Shown: positions 29,089 to 39,269, counted from the stretch's first letter. The stretch: DNA of 64,000 nt from Chryseobacterium oncorhynchi (GCF_002899895.1 NZ_PPEI02000001.1:844848-908847), one strand, 5' to 3'. Numbers and translations: made by a program. Notes: generated by a model not told the origin, from the letters alone.

Positions 29089-29121
29089 AAAAAGCAGGTC
29101 TCAAACTGAAACCCGCTTTTA
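29089..29121 (-). terminator. Terminator after the outer-membrane barrel gene
   Basis: The arms AAAAGCAGGT and ACCCGCTTTT pair with one mismatch. On the minus strand the stem is followed by a T run. It lies 25 bases past the stop at 29146. Confidence 0.65.
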
Positions 29122-29145
29122 TATTTAATTTATCTAACATTTATT

Positions 29146-31317
29146 CTATTTCGCTCCCCCAGCATTTTTCTCTACATCGGTTTTGGTGTTTTCTTTTACT
29201 TTCTGGTTTCCGAAACGCTTTACAAAGGTAATATTCACTCCGTACCAGTCCCACAATTCATATCTTCTTACTGTTCCTCCCTGATTGTAAGTGATATCAT
29301 CAGAATAAGGTCGTTTGAAAATATTCATCAACTGTATACTGGCTTCCATTTGTGTTTTAGGAAATATTTTGGTGATGGAAATATTATGGAATACATTGGT
29401 GTTATTAGCCTGGGTATTTCCATTGTTCTGATTGGAAATTTCCATCCATGCGCTCAGGTTGATGTTCTTATTGAAAAGATTGGTATAAGAAAGGTTGGCA
29501 GAACCACCCCAATAATTGATATAAGCTTTTCCACCAATATCATTCTTCAAATTGAAATCATGATTATCGATATAATACCACCCAAATCCGACATTTAGAT
29601 TCAGCTTATTTTTAAGAAAATTCTGATTGGTATTAGCAAAAATGTAATATTTCTCAACTCTTCCATTGAAGTTTCCGGGATAAGACACATTTCTTCCGCC
29701 TTCACTGGTATAAGTGGTCCAGTAATCCTGATTGGTATACATATATCTTGCAGAAATAAAATACTTTTTCAGGATTCCAAACTTCAGGTAAAGCCTGTCA
29801 TTAGGGTTAGGATTCAAGTCCATATTTCCTCTGGAATACGTTCCGTCAATGGATGGCGTTAAAAAAGGATTGAATTCCGAATACCAGGGTCTCCAGATTT
29901 TGCGGTCGTAAGTAAGACTCAAATCATATTTATCTGAGAAGCTGTATTTCAGCAATAAATTAGGAAGAAAAGTACCGTAGTGATCTTTTCTTTCAGTTCC
30001 TGCTACATCTTGTCTTGTCTTAAAATCAATATATTCATATCGAAGTCCAATTCTGGTTTCCAACTTCTTGAAAAATGTTCTACTATAATTAGCATATACA
30101 GAAGTGATATTATCTTCATAATGGAACTTATCTCTTGTAGAAAGCCCTGCATACTCAGAAGTCCCAAGACTGTATCCATAAAGGTTATTAGGAATAACAT
30201 GGTTGTTGAATTCTGTTTTTGCTCCTACTTCCATAGTTCCCCAGGATTTTCCTAAAGGTTGGGTATAATCCACTTTCAGGTAGTAATTACGCATCTGGGC
30301 ATTGTTTATAGATCCTATTTCTTTAGCCTTAGGATCGTTCACTATTGTTTTATTGATGAGATCATTATTATCATTTCCGGAATAATTGGTCCCTAGATTT
30401 ACATCCAGAATTCTATTTTTCTCTTTATCATAATATTTATAAAAAACATTGGTACCCAGGTTACGATAAAAACCATTAGCAGTTTGAGCCTGATGATAAT
30501 TTACAAAGTCTTTTTTATTATAATCATACTCTCTTCCGTCAGTATTGGACCATGACAAGTTTCTACTCTGATTATATTCAAGAACAAGCCCTATATTATT
30601 TTTATCATTCAATGCAAATTCAGAAGTTGAGGAAAGTGATGGGGTTTCACTTTTTGAAATGGTTTCATAGCTTAAATCTCTGTTCAAAGTATTGTCTGCA
30701 TAAAACACAATGTTACTGGAGCCTTTTTGTACGTAGTTATTATTGGCATAACTTCCAATCAGAGTCTGAGTAAATTTCTTCTTATGATAATTCAGGTTAA
30801 AGTTAGAATACTGTGTATTTTTTGTACTCTGTCTGTTGCTTAGTGAAATACTTCCTTTTAATCCTTCATCATCACGTTTCTTCAAAACAATATTAATAAC
30901 GGAACCAGTAGCTTCATATCGTGAAGACGGGCTAGTGATCACTTCAATCTTCAATAGATTATCCGCGGGAATGGTTTTAAGATATTCTTTTAATTCCTTA
31001 CCTGTAAAAACAGATTTTCTGTCATTAATATATACAGTTACCGACTGTCCTTCCGCCTTTACAGCATCACTGTTATCAATGCTTACCAGAGGTGTCATTC
31101 TCAGAACATCCCATGTTGTATTTCCGGCTACAATGGCACTGTTGGCCACATTAAAGACAGTCCGGTCTACCTTAGATTCTACTGTTGGTTTTCTGGCAAC
31201 CAGCGTAACGGCTTCTATTTCTTTCGCTTCTGCTTTTACAGTATCCTTTACAGCCTGGGTTTGAGCCAGCGCCAAAGAACCTGTTAATAATGCAATTGGA
31301 AATAATATTACTTTCAT
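29146..31317 (-). CDS. TonB-dependent receptor-like outer-membrane beta-barrel protein
   Basis: A 723-residue outer-membrane protein. MKVILFPIALLTGSLALAQ is the signal peptide and fixes the start at 31317 (an upstream ATG at 31359 is rejected). A short plug follows (SKVDRTVFNVANSAIVAG, TWDVLRMTPLVSIDNSDAV, VYINDRKSVFTG, SSRYEATGSVINIVLKKR). The rest is a barrel with many Asn/Tyr-rich strands and SYTNLFNKNINLSAWMEI. It belongs to the outer-membrane beta-barrel family (OMP_b-brl_3 type) with a TonB-like plug. The end is a charged tail (KVKENTKTDVEKNAGGAK) rather than an aromatic residue. Substrate unknown. It stands alone on the minus strand. Confidence 0.8.
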   Translation of the reverse strand: MKVILFPIALLTGSLALAQTQAVKDTVKAEAKEIEAVTLVARKPTVESKVDRTVFNVANSAIVAGNTTWDVLRMTPLVSIDNSDAVKAEGQSVTVYINDRKSVFTGKELKEYLKTIPADNLLKIEVITSPSSRYEATGSVINIVLKKRDDEGLKGSISLSNRQSTKNTQYSNFNLNYHKKKFTQTLIGSYANNNYVQKGSSNIVFYADNTLNRDLSYETISKSETPSLSSTSEFALNDKNNIGLVLEYNQSRNLSWSNTDGREYDYNKKDFVNYHQAQTANGFYRNLGTNVFYKYYDKEKNRILDVNLGTNYSGNDNNDLINKTIVNDPKAKEIGSINNAQMRNYYLKVDYTQPLGKSWGTMEVGAKTEFNNHVIPNNLYGYSLGTSEYAGLSTRDKFHYEDNITSVYANYSRTFFKKLETRIGLRYEYIDFKTRQDVAGTERKDHYGTFLPNLLLKYSFSDKYDLSLTYDRKIWRPWYSEFNPFLTPSIDGTYSRGNMDLNPNPNDRLYLKFGILKKYFISARYMYTNQDYWTTYTSEGGRNVSYPGNFNGRVEKYYIFANTNQNFLKNKLNLNVGFGWYYIDNHDFNLKNDIGGKAYINYWGGSANLSYTNLFNKNINLSAWMEISNQNNGNTQANNTNVFHNISITKIFPKTQMEASIQLMNIFKRPYSDDITYNQGGTVRRYELWDWYGVNITFVKRFGNQKVKENTKTDVEKNAGGAK

Positions 31318-31642
31318 GAGAGATTTTAGTTTATCTATAAGACCACTATAACCTAACATTTGTTACATCGAAAAATGTGGAAAATTGAAATAAATATCTA
31401 TGTTTTAACAATTTACATATTTCATATTTAGGAATAATTTAAAGAAATAACAATTATTAAGATAAAATAAACAACCAAATACTCCTATATCAAAAACATA
31501 GACAAAAAAAATTATAATAGTAATCATTTCCATTAACCAAACTTTAACATATTTATTTTCATTTTACCCATAAAAAAAGCCCGGATCTCACCCGGGCCGC
31601 TAGCAATAGCAAATTTACAAGGATTAAAAATTAAAAAATATG
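31318..31642. other. AT-rich intergenic region
   Basis: No gene is seen. Its right end carries the terminator of the DUF2652 gene (31572-31597); the left part must hold the promoter of the outer-membrane protein gene, but no exact -7 box was recognised. Confidence 0.4.
31572..31597 (-). terminator. Terminator after the DUF2652 gene
   Basis: GCCCGG and CCGGGC pair perfectly around a seven-base loop. The A run at 31572-31578 is a T run on the minus strand. Confidence 0.8.
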
Positions 31643-32197
31643 CTAGTTTAAACTTTCAAAATATTGGATAACACCTACTTCCGGCAGATGAAGCTTGTCC
31701 TTATTAAAATCAGGTTCCTGATTTTTGCTGCTTTCCAAAAAGGAATTACTGAATAAAGCATAGGACGGCTGTTCTGCCCAACCGTTTTTCAAAAGCTGAT
31801 GAGCTTCCACAATTGGTTTCCCATACAATTTTCTGAAATTTCCGATATTGTATTGTGAAAATGCTCCATAATGAACAATAAATTTCAGAGATAAATCAAT
31901 GGTTGTCCCTAAACTTTTACTCAGTTCCTTTATTTTTTTGTTGAATGCATTTCTCATTTTCCAAAGCATCTTTGAAATACTCTGGTAAGACGGATTTTCA
32001 TCGTATCGATAAAATAAAATAGCGTCTCCTTCAATTTCTGAAATCTCAAAATACTGATCATTCATATCAATCAGTGTAGAAAGTAGTTGTCTTACAATAT
32101 ATTCTCCTGTATACAATTTTGTATTGAACACAAACTCGGTAAATCCGCTAAAGTCCGGAATTAGAATGATACCCTCTTGTATATTTGTATTCTTCAT
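31643..32197 (-). CDS. DUF2652 family protein (nucleotide-cyclase-like fold)
   Basis: A 184-residue cytoplasmic protein of the DUF2652 family. LIPDFSGFTEFVFNT near residue 13 and EIEGDAILFYRY near residue 58 have the spacing and form of the two metal-binding Asp motifs of class III adenylate/guanylate cyclases. IDLSLKFIVHYGAFSQYNIG and KLYGKPIVEAHQLLKNG match the later parts of that fold. No cyclase activity is established for the family to my knowledge. It is the last gene in the direction of the RND efflux operon but is separated from it by a terminator, so it is probably expressed on its own. Confidence 0.75.
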   Translation of the reverse strand: MKNTNIQEGIILIPDFSGFTEFVFNTKLYTGEYIVRQLLSTLIDMNDQYFEISEIEGDAILFYRYDENPSYQSISKMLWKMRNAFNKKIKELSKSLGTTIDLSLKFIVHYGAFSQYNIGNFRKLYGKPIVEAHQLLKNGWAEQPSYALFSNSFLESSKNQEPDFNKDKLHLPEVGVIQYFESLN

Positions 32198-32211
32198 AAT
32201 GATTATGGATT

Positions 32212-32247
32212 AAAAACCTGCTGCATCCTTACAGACGAAGCAGGTTT
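32212..32247 (-). terminator. Terminator after the RND efflux operon
   Basis: A perfect nine-base stem AAACCTGCT/AGCAGGTTT with a 16-base loop, followed on the minus strand by a T run. It is 10 bases past the stop at 32257. Confidence 0.8.
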
Positions 32248-32256
32248 AATTTTACT

Positions 32257-33669
32257 TTATTGCCATCCGCCCCCTACAGAACGATAAAGCGCTGTTATGG
32301 CATTCAATCGTTGAGCTTTCAGGGAAGCCAGCTCAAGTTCAATCTGAAGCTTATTGGTTTGAGCAATGATTACCTCCACATATGTTGCTGAATTGTACTT
32401 GAATAACAAATCAGCTTTCTTTACAGCATCATTAGACTTTACAACCAATCCTTCAGCGATTTTCTGTTGCTCTTCCAGCTTTTGGATTTGCACCAAGGCA
32501 TCAGAAACCTCTCCTACCGCTTTTAAAACAGACTGCTTAAATCCTATTTCAGCCTGATCAGCCATTACCTTAGATTGTTCGTACTGAGTCTTCAATTGCT
32601 TTCCATTTAAAATTGGCTGGGCAATAGCTCCGGCCACCATTCCGAAAAGAGATCCGGGAACACTGAACCATTTGCTGATCTGGAAAGCATTCACACCCCC
32701 TTGTGCTGTAATATTCAATGACGGATACATATTCATTTTTGCAACATGAATGGCAGCTGCACTTTTTCTTACCTCAAGCTCAGCGGTTTTCACATCCGGC
32801 CTGTAACTTAATAATTCCAAAGGAACTCCCGCTGAAATACGATCCGGAGACTGAACATTATTCAGACTGGCACTTCTTTCAATTTTTCCGGGCATAGATC
32901 CGGTTAACAAACTCAATGCATTTTCCTGTGTTGCAACCGAACTTTCGATAGCCGGAATAGATTTCAGGATCTGATCTTTTACAATTTCCTGTTGTTGTAC
33001 CGCCAAAGCAGTTGTCATCCCTAATTCTTGCTGTTTCACCAAAAATTTCAATGTATTATCAGCGTAAGTCAGATTGGATCTTGTAATTTCTAATTGAGTA
33101 TCCAGCATCAATAGGTTATAATATCCCTGAACTACAGCTGCCACCACTTGTGTTTTTACCGCCTTTGCTGCTTCCTGGGTTTTAAGATACTCTGCCAATG
33201 CCTGTTCCTTTCTTCCTTTAATTTTCCCCCAGATATCTGCTTCCCATGAAAAATTGAGGGCTGCAGTATAATCTTCCATATACCTTTTACCCATAAATTG
33301 TCCTGCCATCATCCCGTTCATACTATTATCCGAAGGACGGTTGATATTTCCGTTTGCAGAAGCACTAATGGTAGGTACATTTCCCCACTTGCTTTGAGTG
33401 TAGGCCAATGAGGCAAATTCTATCTGCTTTAAAGCTACCTGCAGATCATTATTCTGAACCATTGCCTTATCAATCAAACCAACTAAAACCGGATCCTTGA
33501 AAAAATCCTTGTAGCTGATCTTGGCTATGTTTTCGTTTTGCTCTACAACAATACTGTCACTTCTGAAAGCTTCAGGCATCTTCACTTCAGGCTGTTCATA
33601 CTTCTGAACTTTGCAGGAAATGGCCGTCCCTGAAATGAATGCGATATATGCTATATTTTTAATTTTCAT
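32257..33669 (-). CDS. Outer-membrane efflux lipoprotein (TolC/NodT family)
   Basis: A 470-residue outer-membrane channel of RND pumps. MKIKNIAYIAFISGTAISC carries a lipobox with Cys19, so the start at 33669 is chosen over in-frame ATGs upstream. Two OEP repeats follow: LVGLIDKAMVQNNDLQVALKQ with SWEADIWGKIKGRKEQALAE in the first, and SYRPDVKTAELEVRKSAAA with VGEVSDALVQIQKLEEQQ in the second. It starts 17 bases after the RND transporter stop and completes a tripartite exporter with the two genes upstream. Confidence 0.9.
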   Translation of the reverse strand: MKIKNIAYIAFISGTAISCKVQKYEQPEVKMPEAFRSDSIVVEQNENIAKISYKDFFKDPVLVGLIDKAMVQNNDLQVALKQIEFASLAYTQSKWGNVPTISASANGNINRPSDNSMNGMMAGQFMGKRYMEDYTAALNFSWEADIWGKIKGRKEQALAEYLKTQEAAKAVKTQVVAAVVQGYYNLLMLDTQLEITRSNLTYADNTLKFLVKQQELGMTTALAVQQQEIVKDQILKSIPAIESSVATQENALSLLTGSMPGKIERSASLNNVQSPDRISAGVPLELLSYRPDVKTAELEVRKSAAAIHVAKMNMYPSLNITAQGGVNAFQISKWFSVPGSLFGMVAGAIAQPILNGKQLKTQYEQSKVMADQAEIGFKQSVLKAVGEVSDALVQIQKLEEQQKIAEGLVVKSNDAVKKADLLFKYNSATYVEVIIAQTNKLQIELELASLKAQRLNAITALYRSVGGGWQ

Positions 33670-33686
33670 TTTTAAAATCATTTGAA

Positions 33687-36600
33687 TTAATATTCCCAAT
33701 CCGCATCTGTTACCACGCTTCCATTTATTTTTTCATGCAAAGCCTGGAATACTACAAAAAGAACCGGAACAATAAAAATTCCTAAGATGGTTCCAAAAAG
33801 CATCCCTGAAATAGCAGCATATCCAATAGAATGGTTACCCATTGCTGACGGGCCTACTACAAATAGCAACGGTAATAATCCGGTAATAAATGCCAGTGAA
33901 GTCATTAGAATAGGACGCAGACGTGCTTTGGCCCCCTCAACAGCTGATGCAATAAGGCTTTTTCCTGCTCTACGTCTCTGAATGGCAAATTCTACAATCA
34001 AAATACCGTTCTTCGCTAAAAGTCCAATCAACATAACTAAAGCAATCTGAACGTAAATGTTATTGGATAATTCTGCGAAAGTAATTCCTACGAACACCCC
34101 TGATAAACCTACCGGAATAGCGATTAATACAGCGAATGGAAGAATATAACTTTCATATTGAGCTGATAAAAGGAAGAACACGAATATGATACACAACCCG
34201 AAAATCATTACTGACTGTGAGCTGGAACCTGCTTCTTCACGACTCATTCCTTTATAATCATAAGTATATCCCGGAGGAAGCACCTGCTTGCTTACTTCTT
34301 CCACTGCTGCCATGGCCTGACCTGTACTGTAACCAGGAGCAGCCATTACCGTTAAGTTAGATGAGTTGAAAAGGTTGAAACGGTCTACCACTTCAGCACC
34401 TGTTACCTGTTTTAAGCTTACCAAGGTGTTGACAGGTACCATCTGACCTAAATTATTCTTTACGAAAATTCCGTTCAAGGATTCTTTATCCTGTCTTGTT
34501 TCCGGAGTAGACTGTACCAATACTCTGTAATATTTTCCGAATCTGTTAAAATCTGAAGCCTGAATACTTCCGTAATACCCTTGCATTACTCCTAAAACAT
34601 CAGATACATTAACTCCAAGCTGAGCAGATTTTACTTCATCTACAAGCACTTCAAATTGCGGATAAGTAACATCAAAAGTGGTAAAAGCCACTGCAACTTC
34701 GGGTCTCTGCATCAAAGCACCCATCATTCCGTAGGAAATATTTCCAAGATTCTGAAGCTCACCGTTGGTACGATCCTGAAGTACAAGCTCCATACCGCTG
34801 GTATTTCCGAAACCATCAACCGTTGGGGTATTGATGACAAGGAAATTGGCTCTTTTATCCTGAGAAAGCATTCCCTGTGTTTGTCCGATAATGTCATTAA
34901 TATTGTTAACCGCTCCTCTGGCTCCTGATTTTTTCAGTTTAACGAAAATAGAAGCTGCTGAAGATGACATGGAACCACTGAATAGATTCAGTCCGTCTAC
35001 CGAAATTACTTTATCTACTGCCGGATTTTTCATCAAAAGGTCTTCTGTATCAGAAACCACTTTTGAAGTCCTGTCCTTGGATGCTCCAGGTGCAAGGTTC
35101 GCTGTAACAATGATAAAACTCTGATCCTCATCCGGAATAAATCCTTTGGGAGTTGTCATCGACATCCATGCAAACAAACCTCCGAAAGCTACAATGATAG
35201 CCAATGCAATCCATTTTTTCTTTAAAAGGAACAGTACTGCTTTCCCATAACGGAATGTCAGCTTATTAAAGCTCGCGTTGAATCCTGCAAAGAAACGATC
35301 CTTAAAGTTCATCTTTTCATGAGTCCCACCATGGTTTTGCTTTAAGAACAAGGCACACAAAGCGGGACTCAGCGTCAATGCATTGATAGCTGAAATCACA
35401 ATCGCAATGGCCAATGTTAACGCAAACTGTTGGTAGAATAATCCTGTGGAACCACTCATAAAGGCTACCGGAACGAATACCGCAGACATGATAAGCGTAA
35501 TAGAAACAATGGCTCCTGTAATCTCACTCATCGCAGACATGGTTGCAGCCCTTGCGTTCAGTTTTTTGTGTTCCATCTTGGCATGAACCGCTTCTACCAC
35601 TACAATGGCATCATCTACTACAATACCAATAGCCAATACCAATGCAAACAATGTCAAAATATTGATCGAGAATCCGAAAACCTTCATAAAGAAGAATGTT
35701 CCTACAATAGATACGGGAACTGCAATAGCCGGAATTAACGTTGAACGGAAATCCTGAAGGAAGATATATACCACGATGAATACAAGAATAAATGCTTCTA
35801 TCAGGGTATGAATTACCTGTTCTATGGATTGATCCAATGCTTCTTTCGTTGCATACGGAATTTCATAACTCATTCCCTCTGGGAACGATTTTTCAAGCTC
35901 TTTCATTCTTTCCTGAAGAGCAATCTGTACTTCATTGGCATTTGATCCTGCCATCTGGAAGATCGCCATCGTTACCGAAGCCTTTTTATTGAAGTTAGAA
36001 GAAACCGTATAACTGTAAGCTCCAAATTCTACCTTTGCAATATCCTTTAATTTTAAAACAGAACCATCGTTCAGTGCTTTTATCGTAATATTTTCATATT
36101 GTTCAGGTTCGGTGAATTTCCCTTTGTATCGAAGAACGTACTCCATCACCTCTTTACTTCTCTCTCCTAGTCTTCCGGGTGCCGCTTCCAGGTTTTGAGT
36201 CTGAATAGCACGGGAAACATCGGATGGCGTAAGGTTATATGAAGTCAGTTTATTCGGATCCAGCCAGATACGCATTGAATAGTCTTTGTTTCCGTAAACC
36301 ATGGCATCTCCTACTCCTTTCACCCTTTTCAGCTCCGGTACAATATTGATCTTCGCATAGTTTTCAAGGAAAAGATCATTCATTGAACCGTCTTTACTGG
36401 TCAGGGAAACCATCGCAATCATACTGTTCTGCCTTTTCACCGTGGTAATTCCCGCTTGAATAACCTCAGCAGGAAGCTGGTTCGTCACCTGTGCTACCCT
36501 GTTCTGAACGTTAATAGCAGCCTGATCGGGATCTGTACCCAGCTTAAAGATCACGGTGATGCTTAATGTACCATCATTACTTGCTGTAGAAGTAATATAA

Positions 36601-36827
36601 TCCATATTCTCTACTCCATTAATTGCATTTTCCAATGGGGGTGCCACAGATCTTGCAATTGTTTCAGCATTAGCACCCGGATACGCAGCGGTTACCATAA
36701 CGGTAGGCGGTGCAATATCCGGAAATTTTGTAATCGGCAGGCTGACCATACCGACAATCCCGAGAATAACCAGCAACACGGAAATAACCGTTGCCAGTAC
36801 GGGTCTTTTTATAATTTTCTTTAACAT
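33687..36827 (-). CDS. RND efflux transporter, HAE1 (AcrB-like) family
   Basis: A 1046-residue proton-driven inner-membrane pump. MLKKIIKRPVLATVISVLLVILGI is the first helix. GIVVDDAIVVVEAVHAKME in helix 4 holds the two proton-relay Asp residues, and GGTHEKMNFKDRFFAGF lies between the two halves. The second half repeats the layout (LALVMLIGLLAKNGILIVEFA). Length and motifs fit multidrug HAE1 pumps rather than metal pumps. It lies between the fusion protein (nine bases) and the outer-membrane channel (17 bases), so all three are one operon. Confidence 0.95.
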   Translation of the reverse strand: MLKKIIKRPVLATVISVLLVILGIVGMVSLPITKFPDIAPPTVMVTAAYPGANAETIARSVAPPLENAINGVENMDYITSTASNDGTLSITVIFKLGTDPDQAAINVQNRVAQVTNQLPAEVIQAGITTVKRQNSMIAMVSLTSKDGSMNDLFLENYAKINIVPELKRVKGVGDAMVYGNKDYSMRIWLDPNKLTSYNLTPSDVSRAIQTQNLEAAPGRLGERSKEVMEYVLRYKGKFTEPEQYENITIKALNDGSVLKLKDIAKVEFGAYSYTVSSNFNKKASVTMAIFQMAGSNANEVQIALQERMKELEKSFPEGMSYEIPYATKEALDQSIEQVIHTLIEAFILVFIVVYIFLQDFRSTLIPAIAVPVSIVGTFFFMKVFGFSINILTLFALVLAIGIVVDDAIVVVEAVHAKMEHKKLNARAATMSAMSEITGAIVSITLIMSAVFVPVAFMSGSTGLFYQQFALTLAIAIVISAINALTLSPALCALFLKQNHGGTHEKMNFKDRFFAGFNASFNKLTFRYGKAVLFLLKKKWIALAIIVAFGGLFAWMSMTTPKGFIPDEDQSFIIVTANLAPGASKDRTSKVVSDTEDLLMKNPAVDKVISVDGLNLFSGSMSSSAASIFVKLKKSGARGAVNNINDIIGQTQGMLSQDKRANFLVINTPTVDGFGNTSGMELVLQDRTNGELQNLGNISYGMMGALMQRPEVAVAFTTFDVTYPQFEVLVDEVKSAQLGVNVSDVLGVMQGYYGSIQASDFNRFGKYYRVLVQSTPETRQDKESLNGIFVKNNLGQMVPVNTLVSLKQVTGAEVVDRFNLFNSSNLTVMAAPGYSTGQAMAAVEEVSKQVLPPGYTYDYKGMSREEAGSSSQSVMIFGLCIIFVFFLLSAQYESYILPFAVLIAIPVGLSGVFVGITFAELSNNIYVQIALVMLIGLLAKNGILIVEFAIQRRRAGKSLIASAVEGAKARLRPILMTSLAFITGLLPLLFVVGPSAMGNHSIGYAAISGMLFGTILGIFIVPVLFVVFQALHEKINGSVVTDADWEY

Positions 36828-36836
36828 GATTTCTTC

Positions 36837-37982
36837 TTACGATTTTTTCTGTTGAGCATTCTTCTTTTGCGCCACTACAGGAGTTCCTGGCTGTAATCTG
36901 TCGAAACCGGAAACAATGTACTGATCACCAGCTTTAAGCCCTTTGGATACGATGAAGTTATCACCAGCTTTTCCATTCACTTCTACAGGTAGCATTGCTG
37001 CTTTTCCATCTTTGATGGTGAACACAAAAACTTTATCCTGAATGGTTCTGGTAGAAGCAATCGGAAGCAATACAACATTGCTGTAGAACTGATCCAGTAA
37101 AATCTTTCCTGTATTTCCGCTTCTTAAAAGATTGTTCGGGTTATTGAATTTTGCTCTTAGGGTAATGGAGCCTGTCGTTTTATTGAACTGTCCTTCCACT
37201 GCATCAATTCTTCCTGTTTCAGTATATTTTTCACCACCGGAAAGCAATAAGGATACTGCCGGTGTATTTTTAATCACCTCATCAATACTACTTCCTACAT
37301 ATTGTTTCTGAAAATTATTAAAGTCATTTTCACTTAAGCTAAAGTAGGTATATACCTGATGAATATCTGAAAGTAAAGTAATTGCCTCCTGATTACCAGG
37401 AGTCATCAAGCTTCCCAAACGATAGTTAAATCTTCCGATAAACCCGCTTACCGGAGCTTTAATCGTAGAAAAATTAAGATTAATCTTTGCGGATTCAATA
37501 GCAGATGATGACTGGCTTACAGCTCCTCTTGCTGCATTATATGCTGCCTCAGCCTCTTTTACCTGAATATCGGAAACCATTTTATTCCTAAAAAGTTCCT
37601 TTTTTCTATCCAAATCAATCTTAGAAGTCGAAAGATTAGCCTGTGCTGTAATTAAGGCTGCCTGAGCGCTTTTCAACTGTTCCCCGAATATCTGGTCCTC
37701 AATTTTAAACAATGGCTGCCCTGCTCTTACATAATCGCCCTCATCTACAAAAATCTTGCTTAGATATCCTGTTATCTGAGGTCTTATTTCCACATTGGAG
37801 ACCCCTTCAATAGATGCAGCATATTCTCTGGAAACAGAAGCGTCTCCTTGTTTTACTATGTCTACAGGGAGTTCCGGTGCCTGCTGTTGATAAGATTGGT
37901 TTTGGTTGTTTTTCCTACATCCCGCCAAAATGATGAGCGAGAGGAAAAGTATGGTTGATTTCTGAATAAAAAATCTTTGCAT
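36837..37982 (-). CDS. RND efflux membrane-fusion lipoprotein (AcrA-like)
   Basis: A 381-residue periplasmic adaptor. MQRFFIQKSTILFLSLIILAGC gives a lipobox with Cys22, so the ATG at 37982 is chosen. VSNVEIRPQITGYLSKIFVDE and GDYVRAGQPLFKIED form the lipoyl half, a coiled-coil hairpin follows (about residues 95-165), and TIKAPVSGFIGRFNYRLGSL returns to it. The remaining beta-barrel and membrane-proximal domains end in KGLKAGDQYIVSGFDRLQPG. First gene of the efflux operon. The next gene to the right is an AraC regulator in the same direction. Confidence 0.92.
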   Translation of the reverse strand: MQRFFIQKSTILFLSLIILAGCRKNNQNQSYQQQAPELPVDIVKQGDASVSREYAASIEGVSNVEIRPQITGYLSKIFVDEGDYVRAGQPLFKIEDQIFGEQLKSAQAALITAQANLSTSKIDLDRKKELFRNKMVSDIQVKEAEAAYNAARGAVSQSSSAIESAKINLNFSTIKAPVSGFIGRFNYRLGSLMTPGNQEAITLLSDIHQVYTYFSLSENDFNNFQKQYVGSSIDEVIKNTPAVSLLLSGGEKYTETGRIDAVEGQFNKTTGSITLRAKFNNPNNLLRSGNTGKILLDQFYSNVVLLPIASTRTIQDKVFVFTIKDGKAAMLPVEVNGKAGDNFIVSKGLKAGDQYIVSGFDRLQPGTPVVAQKKNAQQKKS

Positions 37983-38198
37983 AACAATAGTCCTTTTAAA
38001 TTTTCCGGACAAAATTCGAACGAAAAAAATTCAATAGGATTATTCAAAAAACCCCTTGTTTTGTCAAAAAGACTCCTTATTTTCAAAAACATGAGAAATA
38101 TCACTTATAGACAAAATAAATAAGATATTTTCATATTTTAAATCAAAATTATTCGGTAATTTTATCAAAAAGACACCTGTAATACAACAATCTCATTC

Positions 38199-39113
38199 TC
38201 AATACAAATCGTCTTTCCGGTATTCTAAAGGTGATCTTCCGGTATGCTTTTTAAAAAACTTACTGAAAGACGCCTGATCTGAGAATTTAAGCTGTGCAGC
38301 AACTTCATTAACGTTGAGATTGGGATTTTTAAGCAATAACCTTGCTTCTACAGCCAACACCTGATGAATAATATCCCGCGGACTTTTGAGCATTGTTTTA
38401 TTAATGACCTTAGTAAGATATTTTCGACTGATAAATAACCTGTCAGCATAGAACTGTACATTATGCTCTTCCTTGAAATGCTCCTGAACCAATTTAAAGA
38501 AACTGGTGGTAAGTTCATCCTCTCTATGGGTAACCACATGTGGCTTCTCAATCTTCTTAAAGTAATTGTCTATTTCATAAATAACCAGTGAGAAATGATG
38601 CCAGATCATCTCATTAAAGTAATAGTTATCCTTTTCCTTGTTATTCAGCACTTTCAATTCATCAAGGTGAAAATCCAGCTTTCTATACAATTCAGGCTCG
38701 TTTCTGATAATATGAGTAGGATCGGATGACAGACTTTTCAGAACATTATTGGATTTATAATTAAAACCAGCCTGGGAAATAAAGTCTACTGAAAAGAAGA
38801 TATATTTTGCATCGTAATCATCAGCAATATTATCAACCCAAAAAGTTTCAGCCATCGGACAAAAAACAAGATCTCCTTTAGAAACCTCATATCTTTTATC
38901 ATCAAGTCTAAAGCTCACACTTCCTTTCTGTACTAGAAAAATACAGAAATAATCTGATCGGTAAGGCATATTAGGCTTAATGATGTAGTTGGCCTTATCA
39001 ATTTCCATCACGACAAATTCTTTAATCCTAAGATCAAATTCTACCTGTTCCAATACTTCATCAAAAGCCAACTGTGAAACAAAACCGGGTTCTTTTGGGG
39101 ATTTTTTCGCCAT
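38199..39113 (-). CDS. AraC family transcriptional regulator, next to RND operon
   Basis: A 304-residue regulator. The N-terminal cupin-like half includes PYRSDYFCIFLVQKGSVSF and GDLVFCPMAETFWVDN. The C-terminal AraC domain has NVQFYADRLFISRKYLTKVI and NVNEVAAQLKFSDQASFSKF, ending KHTGRSPLEYRK. The start MAKKSPKEPGF at 39113 is preferred; the longer frame from 39176 adds a hydrophobic stretch foreign to the family. It is 216 bases upstream of the membrane-fusion gene in the same direction and is the likely activator of the pump, as for many Bacteroidetes RND operons. This role is inferred from position. Confidence 0.85.
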   Translation of the reverse strand: MAKKSPKEPGFVSQLAFDEVLEQVEFDLRIKEFVVMEIDKANYIIKPNMPYRSDYFCIFLVQKGSVSFRLDDKRYEVSKGDLVFCPMAETFWVDNIADDYDAKYIFFSVDFISQAGFNYKSNNVLKSLSSDPTHIIRNEPELYRKLDFHLDELKVLNNKEKDNYYFNEMIWHHFSLVIYEIDNYFKKIEKPHVVTHREDELTTSFFKLVQEHFKEEHNVQFYADRLFISRKYLTKVINKTMLKSPRDIIHQVLAVEARLLLKNPNLNVNEVAAQLKFSDQASFSKFFKKHTGRSPLEYRKDDLY

Positions 39114-39233
39114 TGAAAATGGGTTAAGGTACGCGAAGGTAGTAAAAAAGGGATAAAAGCAGAGAAAACTAATCATGAAAAATTACAGGTGAATATCTTA
39201 TTTGTGGTTTTGTGATTTTATGTTTTCTACCAA

Positions 39234-39269
39234 CAAAAAAAAGGAACCGACACTTAAGCACCGATTCCT
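39234..39269 (-). terminator. Terminator after the MFS exporter gene
   Basis: The arms AGGAACCG and CGATTCCT pair with one mismatch around a 12-base loop. On the minus strand a long T run follows (A run at 39234-39241). Confidence 0.65.

Noticed and set aside
28855-29109. An 84-codon frame on the plus strand after bglX
   Set aside because: It begins inside the bglX terminator and ends in the next one, has no ribosome site or family likeness, and crosses degenerate repeat-like DNA. Treated as non-coding.
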